Assembly (NCBI GenBank): GCA_020698575.1
Contig: CM036256.1
Location: 496,001-560,000, forward strand
Length of the DNA stretch: 64,000 nucleotides
Source: Bostrychus sinensis
Taxonomy: Eukaryota; Chordata; Actinopteri; Gobiiformes; Eleotridae
Direction of reading: 5' to 3'
Position 1 is the first letter of the stretch; each line of letters starts with the position of its first letter. A program made the translations under genes and the position numbers. Positions 9,441-21,162 of this stretch are shown here, in pieces. The notes under the pieces were generated by a model. It searched no databases. It was not told the origin of the DNA and was given only the letters and a program-made list of their open reading frames with translations.

Positions 9441-11103
9441 CACGCTCACCTTTTGCTATTTTTCTGCCCTCTAACAGACGCTCGCAAAACATTAACTCGC
9501 TAACAGTATATAAAAAAAACTCCACATATTGTTCTAACTTACTTAGAAACTGTTCTTTAGCACCATGCCCTTATTTTAATATTAGCACAGTTAGCTTGTT
9601 TATTCGTGCCACACAGCTTCCCTCCATTTTTGTGGAGGTCAAACAGCTCAGCTTAGCCGTGTGAAGATTTTTTTTTTCTCTCTTTAAAATAGATGGGCAT
9701 TTTTTGAATTTTTAAACTGTTGTGATTGTCACCTTAGCTGTAACAGGATCAGTTCTACAGCTCTTAGAGCAGTGCTGCCACCAGTTTTAACCGATTTGTG
9801 TTTTTGTGCTGAATAATAAAGCCATAAGCTTTAAGTTTTAAACTTAAAGCTTTTTTTACAGGTCATCATGGCCTGCAGGCAGTGGATCTGTGTAAGCTGG
9901 ATTGCAAGTTCACAAGTGAAAAGTCCAAGAAACACCACTGCTGCTGACCCAGAGGAGGACAGAGGCTGTGGAGTCTGAAACTGCTGGAGCCTTGTTATGG
10001 ATACTGGCCTGCACTCTTTATTTGTCATCAGGTTTGCCAAAATTAGAATTTTCTATATATTTTAAAGTGGGTGTCTCATCAAGAGACTCTTACACAATTT
10101 TAAAATGTATTTTTGCAAATGATGTCACTCTCCTCATCTCTGACATTTTAGATCAAAGAGGGACAACATAGGACAACGTTTGGTACAACTTAGATCAGAA
10201 ATGAAGGTCAGACTGTGCCTACAGGACTTCCACAGAGTTTTTCCAAGACTAATTCTATATCATTTTGCATTGTCTACACTCAGTGGGCTGGGTCTCAGTT
10301 ACATTTTTATTTCCAAAACTGTGTATGACGTGTGCTCATGAGTTTTTACAGTACATGTGTCTGTATAACATTCTGTAGTGATGTTCAACTGTATCTGTGT
10401 TTATATTTTAGTGTGAAAATAGTTACTAAACATTAAAGAATATTAAAGTTTATTTTGTTCTCATCTGAGGACACCGATGACTCTTTCAGCAGCTGGACTT
10501 TGGGATCTTGCTCGTTTACCCTGACGGTGCCAGGACTTCAACCTTGTCCCATCTCCACACAGCGGTGCTGAAAATTGTGATTGAGGGCAAAGTTGTCAAC
10601 AGCTACAAGACTTGTGCATGTGCATGTGCATTCAAACTAAACTTACTTTTGCACTTTTTTTTTCAATAAATCTGCATTAATGAAAAAAAAATTGTCTTTT
10701 TTTAAATTATGCAGTACACAGAAAACACTGTATAAGATGCAATGATAATAGTCACAATATCTAGTGATAAAACCAAAATAACTTCTGAATACTAATAATC
10801 ATTAGTAAAGATTAAGTTGACTACTAATTAACGTTAGTAATCATAACTAATGCACTTAAGTAATCAAACCACACATACTCAATTCCCTGTTTACACAGCT
10901 TGGATTACTTAGTTTTAGTTTGTGTAAAAACTAAACCTCACGAGACAACGGGTTTCCTTGCGCAGTTCTAGTAATGATTACTAATTCGGGTTTACAGTGT
11001 AGCTCCACTAGAGGGAGCTCTCACTGTGAAGCTTCAGACTAAACACAGACGCAGCAAACCCAACTGTCAGTGTCAGAAACTCAGCAGACTTCAGAAACTT
11101 CAC

Positions 11104-11598
11104 ATGAGGATCACTCAGCTGTGTTTTGGACACATGTTTCCTTTAATGGCAGCACTGCTCCTGCTTTTGTTGAGTGGTAAGTCTTATTTAAACCTATGTT
11201 CACACTTTATTCCATCCACTGAACACTTACTGAAGCACAGAGCAAGAAGCAGCAGGAAATATGTTTCTAACTTCTACATTCATTTGTTTTCATGTAGGAG
11301 TCAGATGTGAAGAACTCACTCCACTAAAGACTGAGGTCTGGACTTCAGAAGGATCCTCTGTCTCTCTGGGATACTCTTATGGGAAAAAAGCTACTAATAG
11401 TGATTATTTTTATTGGTATCAACAATATCCAGGGAAACCACCAACATTTATTTATTCTCATTTGGGATCAGGATCAAAAATAAAAGAAGAAATGCAGGGA
11501 CTTTCTGTCCAAATTAGTGAAGACAAAAAGCGTCTCCATCTGCTCCTGTCGTCTGCTGCAGTGAGAGACTCTGCTGTGTACTACTGTGCTGTGGAGCC
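11104..11598 (+). CDS. TRAV: TCR alpha/delta V gene B1 (two exons)
   Basis: The leader exon is 11104-11176 (MRITQLCFGHMFPLMAALLL...), with donor GTGGTAAGT. The intron is 11177-11297 with acceptor ATGTAG. The V exon is 11298-11598. The junction codon gives GVRCEELTP. A later in-frame Met (MFPLMAALL) would give a more usual leader length. FR2 is FYWYQQYPGKPPTF. FR3 ends SSAAVRDSAVYYCAVE. At the first-cysteine position the protein reads SVSLGYSYG, so the canonical Cys is Tyr; only the N-terminal RC cysteine and the YYC cysteine are in the V exon. Downstream partner of A3 before the transposon came in. Confidence 0.92.
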
Positions 11599-11636
11599 CA
11601 CAGTGACAGGAAACACCAAAACTCTGAACAAAAACC
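11599..11636 (+). other. 23-type RSS of B1
   Basis: Heptamer at 11599-11605, nonamer at 11628-11636. The downstream flank is the short CTGCACAGTACTCCAC type. Confidence 0.93.
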
Positions 11637-11794
11637 TCTGCACAGTACTCCACACATCCACTAGAGGGAGTCAGAGCCTGCTTTGGTCTCACTGTAAACT
11701 GAGCAGATGATGAAGAGGAAGGGCCAATGAGGTGAAGCCCAGATCCATCAGAGTCTCAGTGTAGTTCCTCTCTCTGGTCCCTCTCACTGCAGAC

Positions 11795-11840
11795 ATGAAG
11801 CACTGGCTGAGAAACCTCCTGCTTCTGACTCTCTGGATAG
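11795..11840 (+). pseudogene. Orphan V leader exon (MKHW type)
   Basis: ATG frame MKHWLRNLLLLTLWI with donor ATAGGTAACT, identical in coding sequence and first intron bases to the leader exon of A11 at 45166-45211. After about 37 intron bases the sequence becomes LINE endonuclease DNA, with no V exon or RSS, so the gene has lost its body. Confidence 0.85.
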
Positions 11841-11869
11841 GTAACTCTTTAAACCTACTGACTGTTCTC

Positions 11870-12174
11870 CTCCATAGCTTTGGTCAGCTCGGAGGAGGAA
11901 GAGCTTTTAAAATTTGCCACCTAAACACTCGTAGTCTTGTCCCTAAATTGGATGAATTCTAAATGATACTTGTGCAAACAAAGGCACACATCATGGCAGT
12001 TTCTGATCCTGACTTACTCCTGCTGTCCCTGACTCTTTTCATTCAACTGCAAATTCTTCTCTCCATCATAAAGACTGTGATGATAAAACTGGTGGTGGGG
12101 TTGCTGTCTATGTTTGTCAAAAATATGCACATACTATAATAAAAATCAAAGCAGACACCGAGACATTGCAACTA
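11870..12174 (+). mobile_element. LINE endonuclease-domain fragment
   Basis: The frame-shifted translation KICHLNTRSLVPKLDEF, then AHIMAVSDPDLLLL and GGGVAVYV-like pieces, is typical of the APE-endonuclease start of fish L2/CR1-type LINEs. It is truncated on the right by the AT-type DNA element. Confidence 0.65.
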
Positions 12175-12529
12175 TACTGTTAAAATTTTATTGTAGATTG
12201 GAAGCTGGTTGCCAGTAAGTTACTGTAAAATCTATTACAGTAGTGATACTGTAGACTGATTTTACAGTATTACTGTAATAGCAATCACAGTAGTTCTACT
12301 GTAAAATTATTTTACAGTATTACTGTAATATAAAATACAATATTATTACTGTATTATGTTTTACAGTAATTACTCCAACTATTCTAATATTACTTACAGT
12401 AAAAATACAACAGGTCTGTCATGATTTTTGTCAGTTTATTTAAAACACAAAAATTTTTGTCTTACAGAGTTGATTCGATAAAAATACATAGAAAAGTCTG
12501 CCATAAACAGAATCACTGAAGATGTAGAA

Positions 12530-13776
12530 TACAGGTGTCAAACTCTGGCCCACGGGCCAAATGTGGCCCGCAGGATAATTTCTTGTGGCCCGCGAGATCA
12601 TTTCCATTTTATAATAATAATGGCCCGCCGATATATTGTGCTTGATCTGTTTGAACTACATCTCCCATAATGCACTGCAGAAGCGGCGCCGGCACTGCCC
12701 CTCCCCCGCTGTTTTAGCGAGCGGCATTTACCGAGCCGCAGGAGCAGAGAGAGAGAGAAGGATTCTCCAACAGGAAATTTAACTTTCCACAACAGAAATG
12801 AAACTATGAAACAGAAACTATGTCTCTCGGCCTGGGAACGCCTTGGGGTTCCTCCTGAGGAGCTGGAGGAAGTGTCCGGGGAGAGGGATGTCTGGGTGTC
12901 CCTGCTTAGACTGCTGCCTCCGCGACCCGGCCCCGGATAAAGCGGAAGAAGATGGATGGATGGACAACAGAAATGGGCAAAGAGGGCTCAGTGAGAGCAG
13001 GAGCTTCTTAAACACTGGGACTCTCTGTAAACTCTGCACTGTGTTTGTTGAGCTCATGTAGCAGTAATAAAACCACGCTCCAACCACACAGCAGTGTAAG
13101 AACATCTCCTTTACAAACCGTACGTCTTTAAAAACAGCACTGCCCTCCGTCGCTCTTTTTCCTTTCTCTCTGTCGCTGCTTGTGCTCTAATGCACTCATT
13201 AACACACAGCGAGCTAAACCTGCCCAGAAAGAGGTCTCATCCTGCTCACACTGTGTCCTGCAGAGGACAGAGAGGTGGACAGTAGTTTGCTCAATAAATG
13301 TTAAATAAGCCTATAATACATGTTTGTGTGTAGGAGCTGACTCAGCTTAAAGTTGTGCTGGGCTTACATCAGGGGCATGACATGCACCTAAATATTTATC
13401 TGCTGGTAGTCCCCACTGTCACAGTAAAACAGAGTGGACCTGATGAAAACACCTGTGTTATATGAGGAGTTAGGTAACTGTGGCAGTAAATAATACTTAA
13501 TAAATCATTGGCCAGTGTTAGTCAGTAGTCTGTGGCCTATTTGTTGTTATTTGTTGAGTTCTAAGTTCTGATTTAAAACAAAACTACAAAGCCCCTTAAA
13601 ACCACAAATCTACAGCTGTAGTTCTGTGGGGAAGTATTATTCTATGTTAAAAAGCCTAACTGAGAACAAAAATACAGTAGGCTGGCTTTATTATTTATAC
13701 AATTCTCTTATTCAGCCCACGACCAAGACTGGTTTTCTAATTTTGGCCCCAGCTCCGATTGAGTTTGACAGCCCTG
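12530..13776. mobile_element. Non-autonomous hAT transposon with 8-bp duplication
   Basis: Flanked by ATGTAGAA at 12522-12529 and 13777-13784. The right end GAGTTTGACAGCCCTG is the complement of a hAT/Charlie-type end, and the left end ACAGGTGTCAAACTCTGGCC is its slightly mutated partner. The orthologous empty site (GATATAGAACATC) is at 1667-1680. Internally, 12885-12965 looks like a LINE tail ending in GATGGATGGATGG. No transposase frame. Confidence 0.85.
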
Positions 13777-14087
13777 ATGTAGAACATCAAAATGAATATA
13801 ACATTCTCTGTAATAAAAAACTTGTGTGGTCTCATTAAACACTGAATGTTTTCCTTGTGAACAGTGTGTGTATTATCTGTAGGATGAAGTAGATACATAA
13901 CTTCATATTATGCATTACCCAAAAACAATTTAACAATATACTTCCTCACTGTTACTTGTGTCTTTTACTAAAACACCATAACATATATAGATTTCCAATA
14001 CACTGCTTCAAAATTACCAGACTTTAAGTGAAAAAAATCCACTTTAGTGTCTCCCAGGTCCAGAGCTGTAATGAGCCAGGACATATC

Positions 14088-15623
14088 CAGATGTTACACA
14101 GATGTTACACAGATGTTACACAGATGTTACTCAGATGTTACACAGATGTTACACAGATGTTACACAGATGTTACACAGATGTTACTCAGATGTTACACAG
14201 ATGTTACACAGATGTTGGACAGATGTTACTCAGATGTTACTCAGATGTTACACAGATGTTACACAGATGTTACACAGATGTTACACAGATGTTGGACAGA
14301 TGTTACTCAGATGTTACTCAGATGTTACACAGATGTTACACAGATGTTACACAGATGTTGGACAGATGTTACACAGATGTTACACAGATGTTGGACAGAT
14401 GTTACACAGATGTTGGACAGATGTTACGCAGATGTTACGCAGATGTTACGCAGATGTTACACAGATGTTACACAGATGTTACGCAGATGTTGGACAGATG
14501 TTACGCAGATGTTGGACAGATGTTACGCAGATGTTACACAGATGTTACGCAGATGTTACGCAGATGTTACGCAGATGTTACACAGATGTTGGACAGATGT
14601 TACACAGATGTTACAGAGATGTTACAGAGATGTTACACAGATGTTACGCAGATGTTACGCAGATGTTACGCAGATGTTACACAGATGTTACACAGATGTT
14701 ACTCAGATGTTACACAGATGTTACACAGATGTTACACAGATGTTACACAGATGTTACTCAGATGTTACACAGATGTTACACAGATGTTGGACAGATGTTA
14801 CTCAGATGTTACTCAGATGTTACACAGATGTTACACAGATGTTACACAGATGTTGGACAGATGTTACTCAGATGTTACTCAGATGTTACACAGATGTTAC
14901 ACAGATGTTACACAGATGTTACACAGATGTTACTCAGATGTTACACAGATGTTACACAGATGTTGGACAGATGTTACACAGATGTTACACAGATGTTGGA
15001 CAGATGTTACACAGATGTTGGACAGATGTTACGCAGATGTTACGCAGATGTTACGCAGATGTTACACAGATGTTACACAGATGTTACGGAGATGTTACAC
15101 AGATGTTGGACAGATGTTACGCAGATGTTACGCAGATGTTACGCAGATGTTACACAGATGTTACACAGATGTTACGCAGATGTTGGACAGATGTTACGCA
15201 GATGTTGGACAGATGTTACGCAGATGTTACACAGATGTTACGCAGATGTTACGCAGATGTTACGCAGATGTTACACAGATGTTGGACAGATGTTACACAG
15301 ATGTTACAGAGATGTTACAGAGATGTTACACAGATGTTACGCAGATGTTACGCAGATGTTACGCAGATGTTACACAGATGTTACACAGATGTTACTCAGA
15401 TGTTACACAGATGTTACACAGATGTTACACAGAGGTTACACAGATGTTACGCAGATGTTACACAGATGTTACGCAGATGTTACGCAGATGTTACGCAGAT
15501 GTTACACAGATGTTGGACAGATGTTACACAGATGTTACTCAGATGTTACACAGATGTTACACAGATGTTACCCAGATGTTACACAGAGGTTACACAGATG
15601 TTACACAGATGTTACACAGATGT
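14088..15623 (+). repeat. 11-bp minisatellite, expanded allele (about 139.6 units)
   Basis: CAGATGTTACA units with variants. It is longer than the 1980-2162 array by exactly 1,353 bp, or 123 units. A block of at least a few hundred bp recurs at a distance of 693 bp (63 units): compare ACGCAGATGTTGGAC at 14481 and 15174. All three + frames are open only because 11 is not a multiple of 3 and the unit has no stop in any frame. Confidence 0.97.
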
Positions 15624-16548
15624 TTGTGAGGAGGTCTGGGCTGGGATCATCTGTGACTCACAGAATCTGTAGAACCCTGGTGCTCCTCCAGTTAGAAGTG
15701 TTAGCAGCTGAAGTAATGTCCAGGAGAAAAGTTCCAGTTCAGCCTTGGACTTGGAAAAAATGGACCTAGATTTAGAGAGAACAGAAAAAAACTTAAAAGT
15801 CAAAGAAAACAAAATGTATTTTTATTTTCAGTACAGTATATTGTTGATGTAACAGAGTGAAACAATATTCAGGTGTATTAACAGAGTTGGTCGTTACCTG
15901 AGTGCACCTCCTGTTTCCTGAAAGAACCATGTTTCTTGTTCATGTTTCTTGTGTGAAAGCAAATAAATATTTTTCATTGATTGGACACAATATGAAGTCA
16001 GTGTTGTCAGTTGTCATTGGGTGCTGGGTTATTATTTGATTCTTTTAAGTTTAATTTAGTTTAAAACTTTGTAAAAAATTATATTACATTTGTTAACAGC
16101 ATAAACAGACAAAAAATACAGTTTATTATTTTAGTTTATGGTTAGCTAGCACCTGTAACTGACATTAGAAATATCAGCTGACTCTGCTGAGTTATCTCGT
16201 AAATATAAAAGTGAGTATAAATTTGTACAAGCTAAACAATGTCAAACATGTAATAATAATAATATAAAATATATATAATATAGGTATTTACTTTTGTTAA
16301 AGTGTGAGTAGGAATCTGCAGGTCTCTGTGTGGTTCTCTTCCACCGACTGAAGAAAATGTCATCTCACACAAATTTACCAAATCTCTCTTCCTATTGGTC
16401 AGATTTTCCCGCCTAAATTCACTACTGTAGTTTTTACAGTAGGTTACTGTAACATTATTTTCCCCCACAATTCAATGCACATTACAGTAGTCTGCTGTAT
16501 AAACTTTTTACAGTAAAATACTGTTGATATTACAACTATCTGTTACAG

Positions 16549-16980
16549 TGATGGCATTCATTTTCACTGCAGACGATACACAGTTGTATTGATCAATTAA
16601 ACCTGATCAGAATGAAGCGTAGAGAAACTTAGCTCCTGTGTGAGAGACATAAAGACCTGGATGACAATTAATTATCTCCTCCTAAACCCAGAAAAAACAG
16701 AGGTCATTATACTGGGCCCCAAAAAGCTGAGCTCTGTCTGACCAGAGTCTCCCTGGACGCTGTCAGTGTAGCCTCAAGTTCTACTGTGACAAACTTAGGA
16801 GTTTTATTTGACCAAGATTTATCATTTAAGGCTCATATAAACCAAGCCTGTAAAACAGCATTCTTTCACTTACGTAACATCGCCAAAATCAGAAATATTT
16901 TATCTAAAAGTGACGCTGAAAAACTCGTCCATGCGTTTGTTACATCTAGGTTGGATTACTGTCTCTGTCTCATCAGTTTT
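16549..16980 (+). mobile_element. LINE RT C-terminal fragment (copy of 3102-3530)
   Basis: Reads ADDTQLY near 16570, then NLGVLFDQDLSFKAHINQA and RNILSKSDAEKLVHAFVTS, ending RLDYCLCLISF where it joins the upstream flank of A4, exactly as the first copy joins A2. Confidence 0.8.
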
Positions 16981-17093
16981 CATGCAAAAGAACTGAAAAC
17001 CATCAAAGCACAAAAACCAGAGAGAGATGTGGGAGGAGCCAGACTGTAACTGAGGAACAGAGACAGACACTTGAGAGTATTTGAGTTTTTAAG

Positions 17094-17458
17094 ATGGAGT
17101 CTGCCCTGTGTACACTGCTCTCAGCTCTGGTTGTGCTCCTGTGTTCTTCCCCAGAGTGTAAAGGAGAAGACACAGTGACCCAGGCAGAAGGAGATGTCAC
17201 TGCCACTCAAGGACTCACAGCCAACATAAACTGTACTTTTGAGACCAGTGACTTAAGTTACGCTCTGTTCTGGTACAAACAAGAGGTTGGTGGTGTTCCA
17301 AAGTACATTTTACAGCGAAATACATATGGATCTGAAAGCAATTCTCCAGACTTCAGTAAAGCCAGGTTTGATGCTGAGCTGAAGGGGAACTCTTTTCCTC
17401 TGAAGATCCAGGATGTTGATGTGAGAGACTCTGCTGTGTACTACTGTGCTCTGCAGCC
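17094..17458 (+). CDS. TRAV: TCR alpha/delta V gene A4
   Basis: Single-exon leader-V gene. CDR1 is ETSDLSY. FR2 is FWYKQEVGGVPKY. CDR2 QRNTYGSES is shared with A12 and, in part, with A7. FR3 is SPDFSKARFDAELKG. Anchors Cys47, Trp and Cys118 are in place. The upstream LINE junction shows that this gene and A2 share a duplication breakpoint, yet their CDRs come from different modules. No doublet partner follows; the flank after CTCCACTAGAGGGAG is unlike the B promoter. Confidence 0.93.
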
Positions 17459-17496
17459 CACAGTGACAGGAAACACCAAAACTCTGAACAAAAACC
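17459..17496 (+). other. 23-type RSS of A4
   Basis: Heptamer at 17459-17465, nonamer at 17488-17496. Confidence 0.93.
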
Positions 17497-17528
17497 TCTG
17501 GAGCAAAGACAACACAATACTGCACTAG

Positions 17529-18744
17529 CTCCACTAGAGGGAGCTCTCACTGAGACAGGACTCAGATTGTGACTGTGGGTGTCTCTGAGTGTTTCCAGCT
17601 GACTCTGACTCACTTTACCTTCAACATCACTGGTGCAGTCAGAGGCTGGAGTCAAACTCAAATGTGTAAAGAGCACAATAAAAGCTCCTGAAGCAGGTCC
17701 TGTTCCTCAGAGTCCATGAACTGATAAAACAGTGATGTGTCCATGTAGAAGTTCATGTGCTCACAGTCATCACATTTGTGTCACAGAGTCCTACTGTCTG
17801 AAGCCAGACTCAGATCCATTCCCCTGTGCTGTAGCTCCTCTGTCCTGCTGCACATTCACTGCTTCAGAGTCCTCAGGCCTAACTCTCCAGTGTCCCCCAA
17901 AAAGGTCCTGACCTCAGAAACCCATCATTTCACTCAGGGACAATTAAACAAAAAAGTATACAATTGTTTTCCCCACACTTTTATTTTTTGTATTTTATTA
18001 CCTTCAGTCATGAACAAAAATACCAAATACATAATAACTGTGGTATGTTTTTAATTTTAGTTCCATGTTTGTAAGGTAAATAAAACATATAAAAAATATT
18101 TTCCAGTTCAGTAAATAAAAATGTGATCATTTATTGTTAGATATTTGCAGGCTGCATAAGTGAATGATTTACAACGACAGTGGTGAATATTCATTACTGT
18201 TGTTTAGCTCAAACACTCACCTGTCACCTGTGTGCAGGAAGAGCACACCGAGGAGACAGCTATTAAATATTATATATTAATGATATTTTTACTCTGATTG
18301 AAATCAAGGTCAGCTCTGAATATAAATATCAAAAACTCAACATTTTATATATTTTTTTACCATTTCAATGCCATTTTCTGATCATAAAGTCACTCTATGT
18401 TTTGCACTGCAGTGGCTGTCAAAATTATGATTCTGCTTTTTTTGTGTGAACACAAACAGCACAAGGTCTTGAAAAACAATTTGACTGCAGAGGAGAGGAC
18501 GCTGGCGCGCTTTGGCTGCCGCTTCTCCCTCCAGAAAACTAAGTTTTTCATAGTTCACAAACCTTTGGAAGAAACTTACCTGGACCTGCTGCTGTTGATC
18601 ATCCAGATCACCCAGAAGAACAAATCTGACCGTAATCCAGTTCGGTCTTAGCTGGTTCTGGAAGTGACTGCTACAGCGCGGTGGCCGGGTTAACCCTCGT
18701 CCCACCGAGCAGCCAAGCTAGCTCCACTAGGGCCAAGCTACCGT
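17529..18744. other. Spacer without recognised gene
   Basis: Mostly non-repetitive DNA, AT-rich from about 17940 to 18380. A short frame at 18397-18651 (84 aa, with LTAEERTLARFGCRFSLQKTK) has no family that I recognise. It may be an exon remnant or a retroelement piece. Confidence 0.4.
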
Positions 18745-21107
18745 CTCCTTTCTGGAATTATGCAGCATTTGGTCCCACTCTTTCTCCACATTTTTCCTTT
18801 TTCTTTTTTCACCGTGCTCCACCTGTGCCTGCCTTCCACCGCTGTCTCCACCATGGCTCTCCGCTATACATCTCTTCAACTACACCGGCTAATCCACTTC
18901 ACGTCTCCCTCCTCCGATATCATCACAGAAATAAAAAACTTTCCATAGAGGCTCCCGCCGTAATTTCATCTACAATTTCTCATCTGCCGACAGCATCGCA
19001 ACAGCATGGACCGACAGCTACTCCACTTCCGCGTCCCGTTTCCACAACAACACACGTCATCAGAACATCCGTCGCGTCAACGCTTTCAACCTCCGCTCAG
19101 TCCCCACTTCCTCATCTGCCCCTTCAGAAGAAAAACCTCTAAAAATCGTACTTTTCAACACCAGATCACTCAACAATAAAAGCTTAATACTCAGTGAATT
19201 TATAACAGACTCTCAACTGGATTTTCTCTGTCTGACTGAAACATGGCAAAAACCCCTGGATTATTTCAACCTCAACCAAGCCACTCCCTCTGGATTCTCA
19301 TATTTGGACAGACCCCGCACTGAGGGCCGAGGAGGGGGTATTGCTGCCATTCACCGGCAAGCCCTCAAACCTCGGCCCCTCCACATTCCTGCTGTTCCCT
19401 CTTTTGAACATTTATCCTTCAAACTCTCCGGCTCCACCCCTCTGATCATTTCCATCATCTACATCCCAAACCGAATCCATCATTCCTTTCAGATTTCACA
19501 GAATTCATCACACAACTCTGCTCAATGTCAACATCCATACTACTCACAGGCGACTTCAACATCCACATTGACTCCTCTAGCTGTAAAACCTCTGCTGATT
19601 TCCTAGACATTCTAAATAGTTTTAACTTCACTCAACACGTCAATTTCTCTACCCACATCCGCGGACATATTTTGGACTTGGTTTGCTCCACTGGCCTTTT
19701 CACTCACACCCTCTCATACACTGACCTCACCATCTCAGACCACCTGGCCATAACTTTCTATGTTAATATTCCCAGCCCCCAACACAATCAAGCTCGGACA
19801 ATATCCTTCCGCAACCTCAAGTCCCTCTGCCCCACCACCCTCTCCACCCACATATCAAACACTATCACTACATCCACCCTTCCTGAAAAACCAACCACTC
19901 ATGACCTGGTAACACTCTGTAATAACACACTCTCCACCTGCCTCGACCAGCTTGCTCCCATCACAACAACATCTGTCTCATTCACTCGCTCTGCCCCCTG
20001 GTACACCCCTGAACTACACACACTCAAAAAACATCGTAGACAATTGGAACGCCTTTACAAGAAAACCGGACTCATCGTACACAAACAAGCCCTCAATGAC
20101 CACACCGACCTCTACAGAACTGAACTCACCACTGCCCGTACTGCTTTCTACTCTGGCATCATTCACTCTGGCTCCTCCAACCCCCGCACTCTCTTCTCCA
20201 CCATCAACAAACTGCTCAACCCACTGGACAATATCTTACAATCATTCACCGCAGACAAATGCAATGATTTCATGAACTTTTTCAAATCCAAACTAGATAA
20301 CATCCACCAGCAACTCTCCCTCACATTAATCTCCATCCCTGATACACTGCCTGCCCCCTCTGAAACCCTAGAAAGCTCCCTTGCCTCCCTATTGCCCATC
20401 ACAGCCTCTGACCTCAGCAAATATATTTCAAAAAACAAACTCTCCACCTGCCCCTTGGACCCTATCCCATCCCCGCTGGTCAAGTCATGCCTCCCCTGCC
20501 TCACCCCACTTATTCTGGACATCATAAACTCTTCACTCACCTCTGGTACTGTCCCCCCTGCCTTCAAACTCACCACCATCACACCCATACTCAAAAAACC
20601 TGGACTGGACCATGATAACCCTGACAACTTCTGCCCCATTTCCAACCTCCCATTCATATCAAAACTACTTGAACGATCCGTCGCCTGTCAACTTAAACAA
20701 CACCTCCTTTCCAACCAGTTATATGAGACCTTTCAATCCAGATTCCGCACCCACCACAGCACCGAAACTGCCCTCATCAAAGTAACAAACGACCTCCTGC
20801 TTGCCTCAGACTCCGGTTCCCTATCCATTCTCATCCTCCTCGACCTCAGCGCTGCTTTCGTCACAATAGACCACTCCATACTCCTCCACCGTCTTCAGAC
20901 CCACATTGGCATCACTGGTTCAGCTCTGTCCTGGTTCACTTCCTACCTCTCCAACAGATTTCAATACATTTCCATAAACAGCTGTTCATCCCACACCACC
21001 CCAGTCACCCATGGAGTCCCTCAAGGCTCGGTGCTTGGTCCCCTTCTGTTTATCCTGTACATGTTACCCCTTGGTCACATCATACGCCACCACGGACTCC
21101 AATTCCA
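18745..21107 (+). mobile_element. Long LINE copy (endonuclease plus RT, 3'-truncated)
   Basis: The frame changes near 19140 and 19520. Endonuclease motifs are FNTRSLNNKSLILSEF, LCLTETW and GRGGGIAAIHR, then GDFNIHID. The RT region has CPLDPIPSPLVKSCLPCLTP, SRFRTHHSTETALIKV, DLSAAFVTIDHSILLHRL and HGVPQGSVLGPLLFILYMLP in a 569-residue frame starting at 19525. It ends just before the YADD box, so it cannot be active. L2/CR1-like by motif order. Confidence 0.85.
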
Positions 21108-21162
21108 CTGCACACACGTGCACTCACGTGCACTCACGTGCACTCACGTGCACACACATGCA
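21108..21162 (+). repeat. CACTCACGTG low-complexity run
   Basis: Short tandem CGTGCACTCA units at the break between the LINE and the V-upstream relic. It may mark a recombination junction. Confidence 0.8.

Larger units (their letters stand above)
8582..10999. mobile_element. 2,418-bp DNA transposon splitting the A3/B1 doublet
   Basis: Perfect 13-bp terminal inverted repeats CACTGTAAACCCG and CGGGTTTACAGTG, flanked by TA at 8580-8581 and 11000-11001. Removing one TA plus the element rebuilds the flank seen in six other doublets. No transposase frame is visible. Inside are exon-like pieces with splice sites and a 20-bp minisatellite. TA duplication fits Tc1/mariner-like enzymes, but the superfamily is not settled. 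Confidence 0.85.
12176..16548 (+). mobile_element. Second copy of the TTACAGTA-ended DNA element, enlarged
   Basis: Homologous to 1319-3101 from CTGTTAAAATTTTATTG to TGTTACAGTG. It is larger for two visible reasons: a hAT insertion at 12530-13776 and a minisatellite expansion at 14088-15623. The left flank is a different part of a LINE from that of copy 1, so the copy arrived by recombination or duplication rather than as an independent transposition into the same site. Confidence 0.75.

Noticed and set aside
11026..11103. GTG start giving MKLQTKHRRS ahead of B leaders
   Set aside because: Not an ATG, not hydrophobic, and part of the promoter segment. The ATG at 11104 (or the internal one at 11134) gives a proper signal peptide.
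14088..15623. CRISPR-like array
   Set aside because: Direct 11-bp tandem units without unique spacers, in a vertebrate locus. The same holds for the 20-bp and 32-bp arrays at 9251 and 6212.
14028..15769. Three overlapping frames of 533-555 residues
   Set aside because: They are the 11-bp minisatellite read in three frames. With no stop in the unit and 11 not divisible by 3, all frames must be open. No start context or domain supports a protein.
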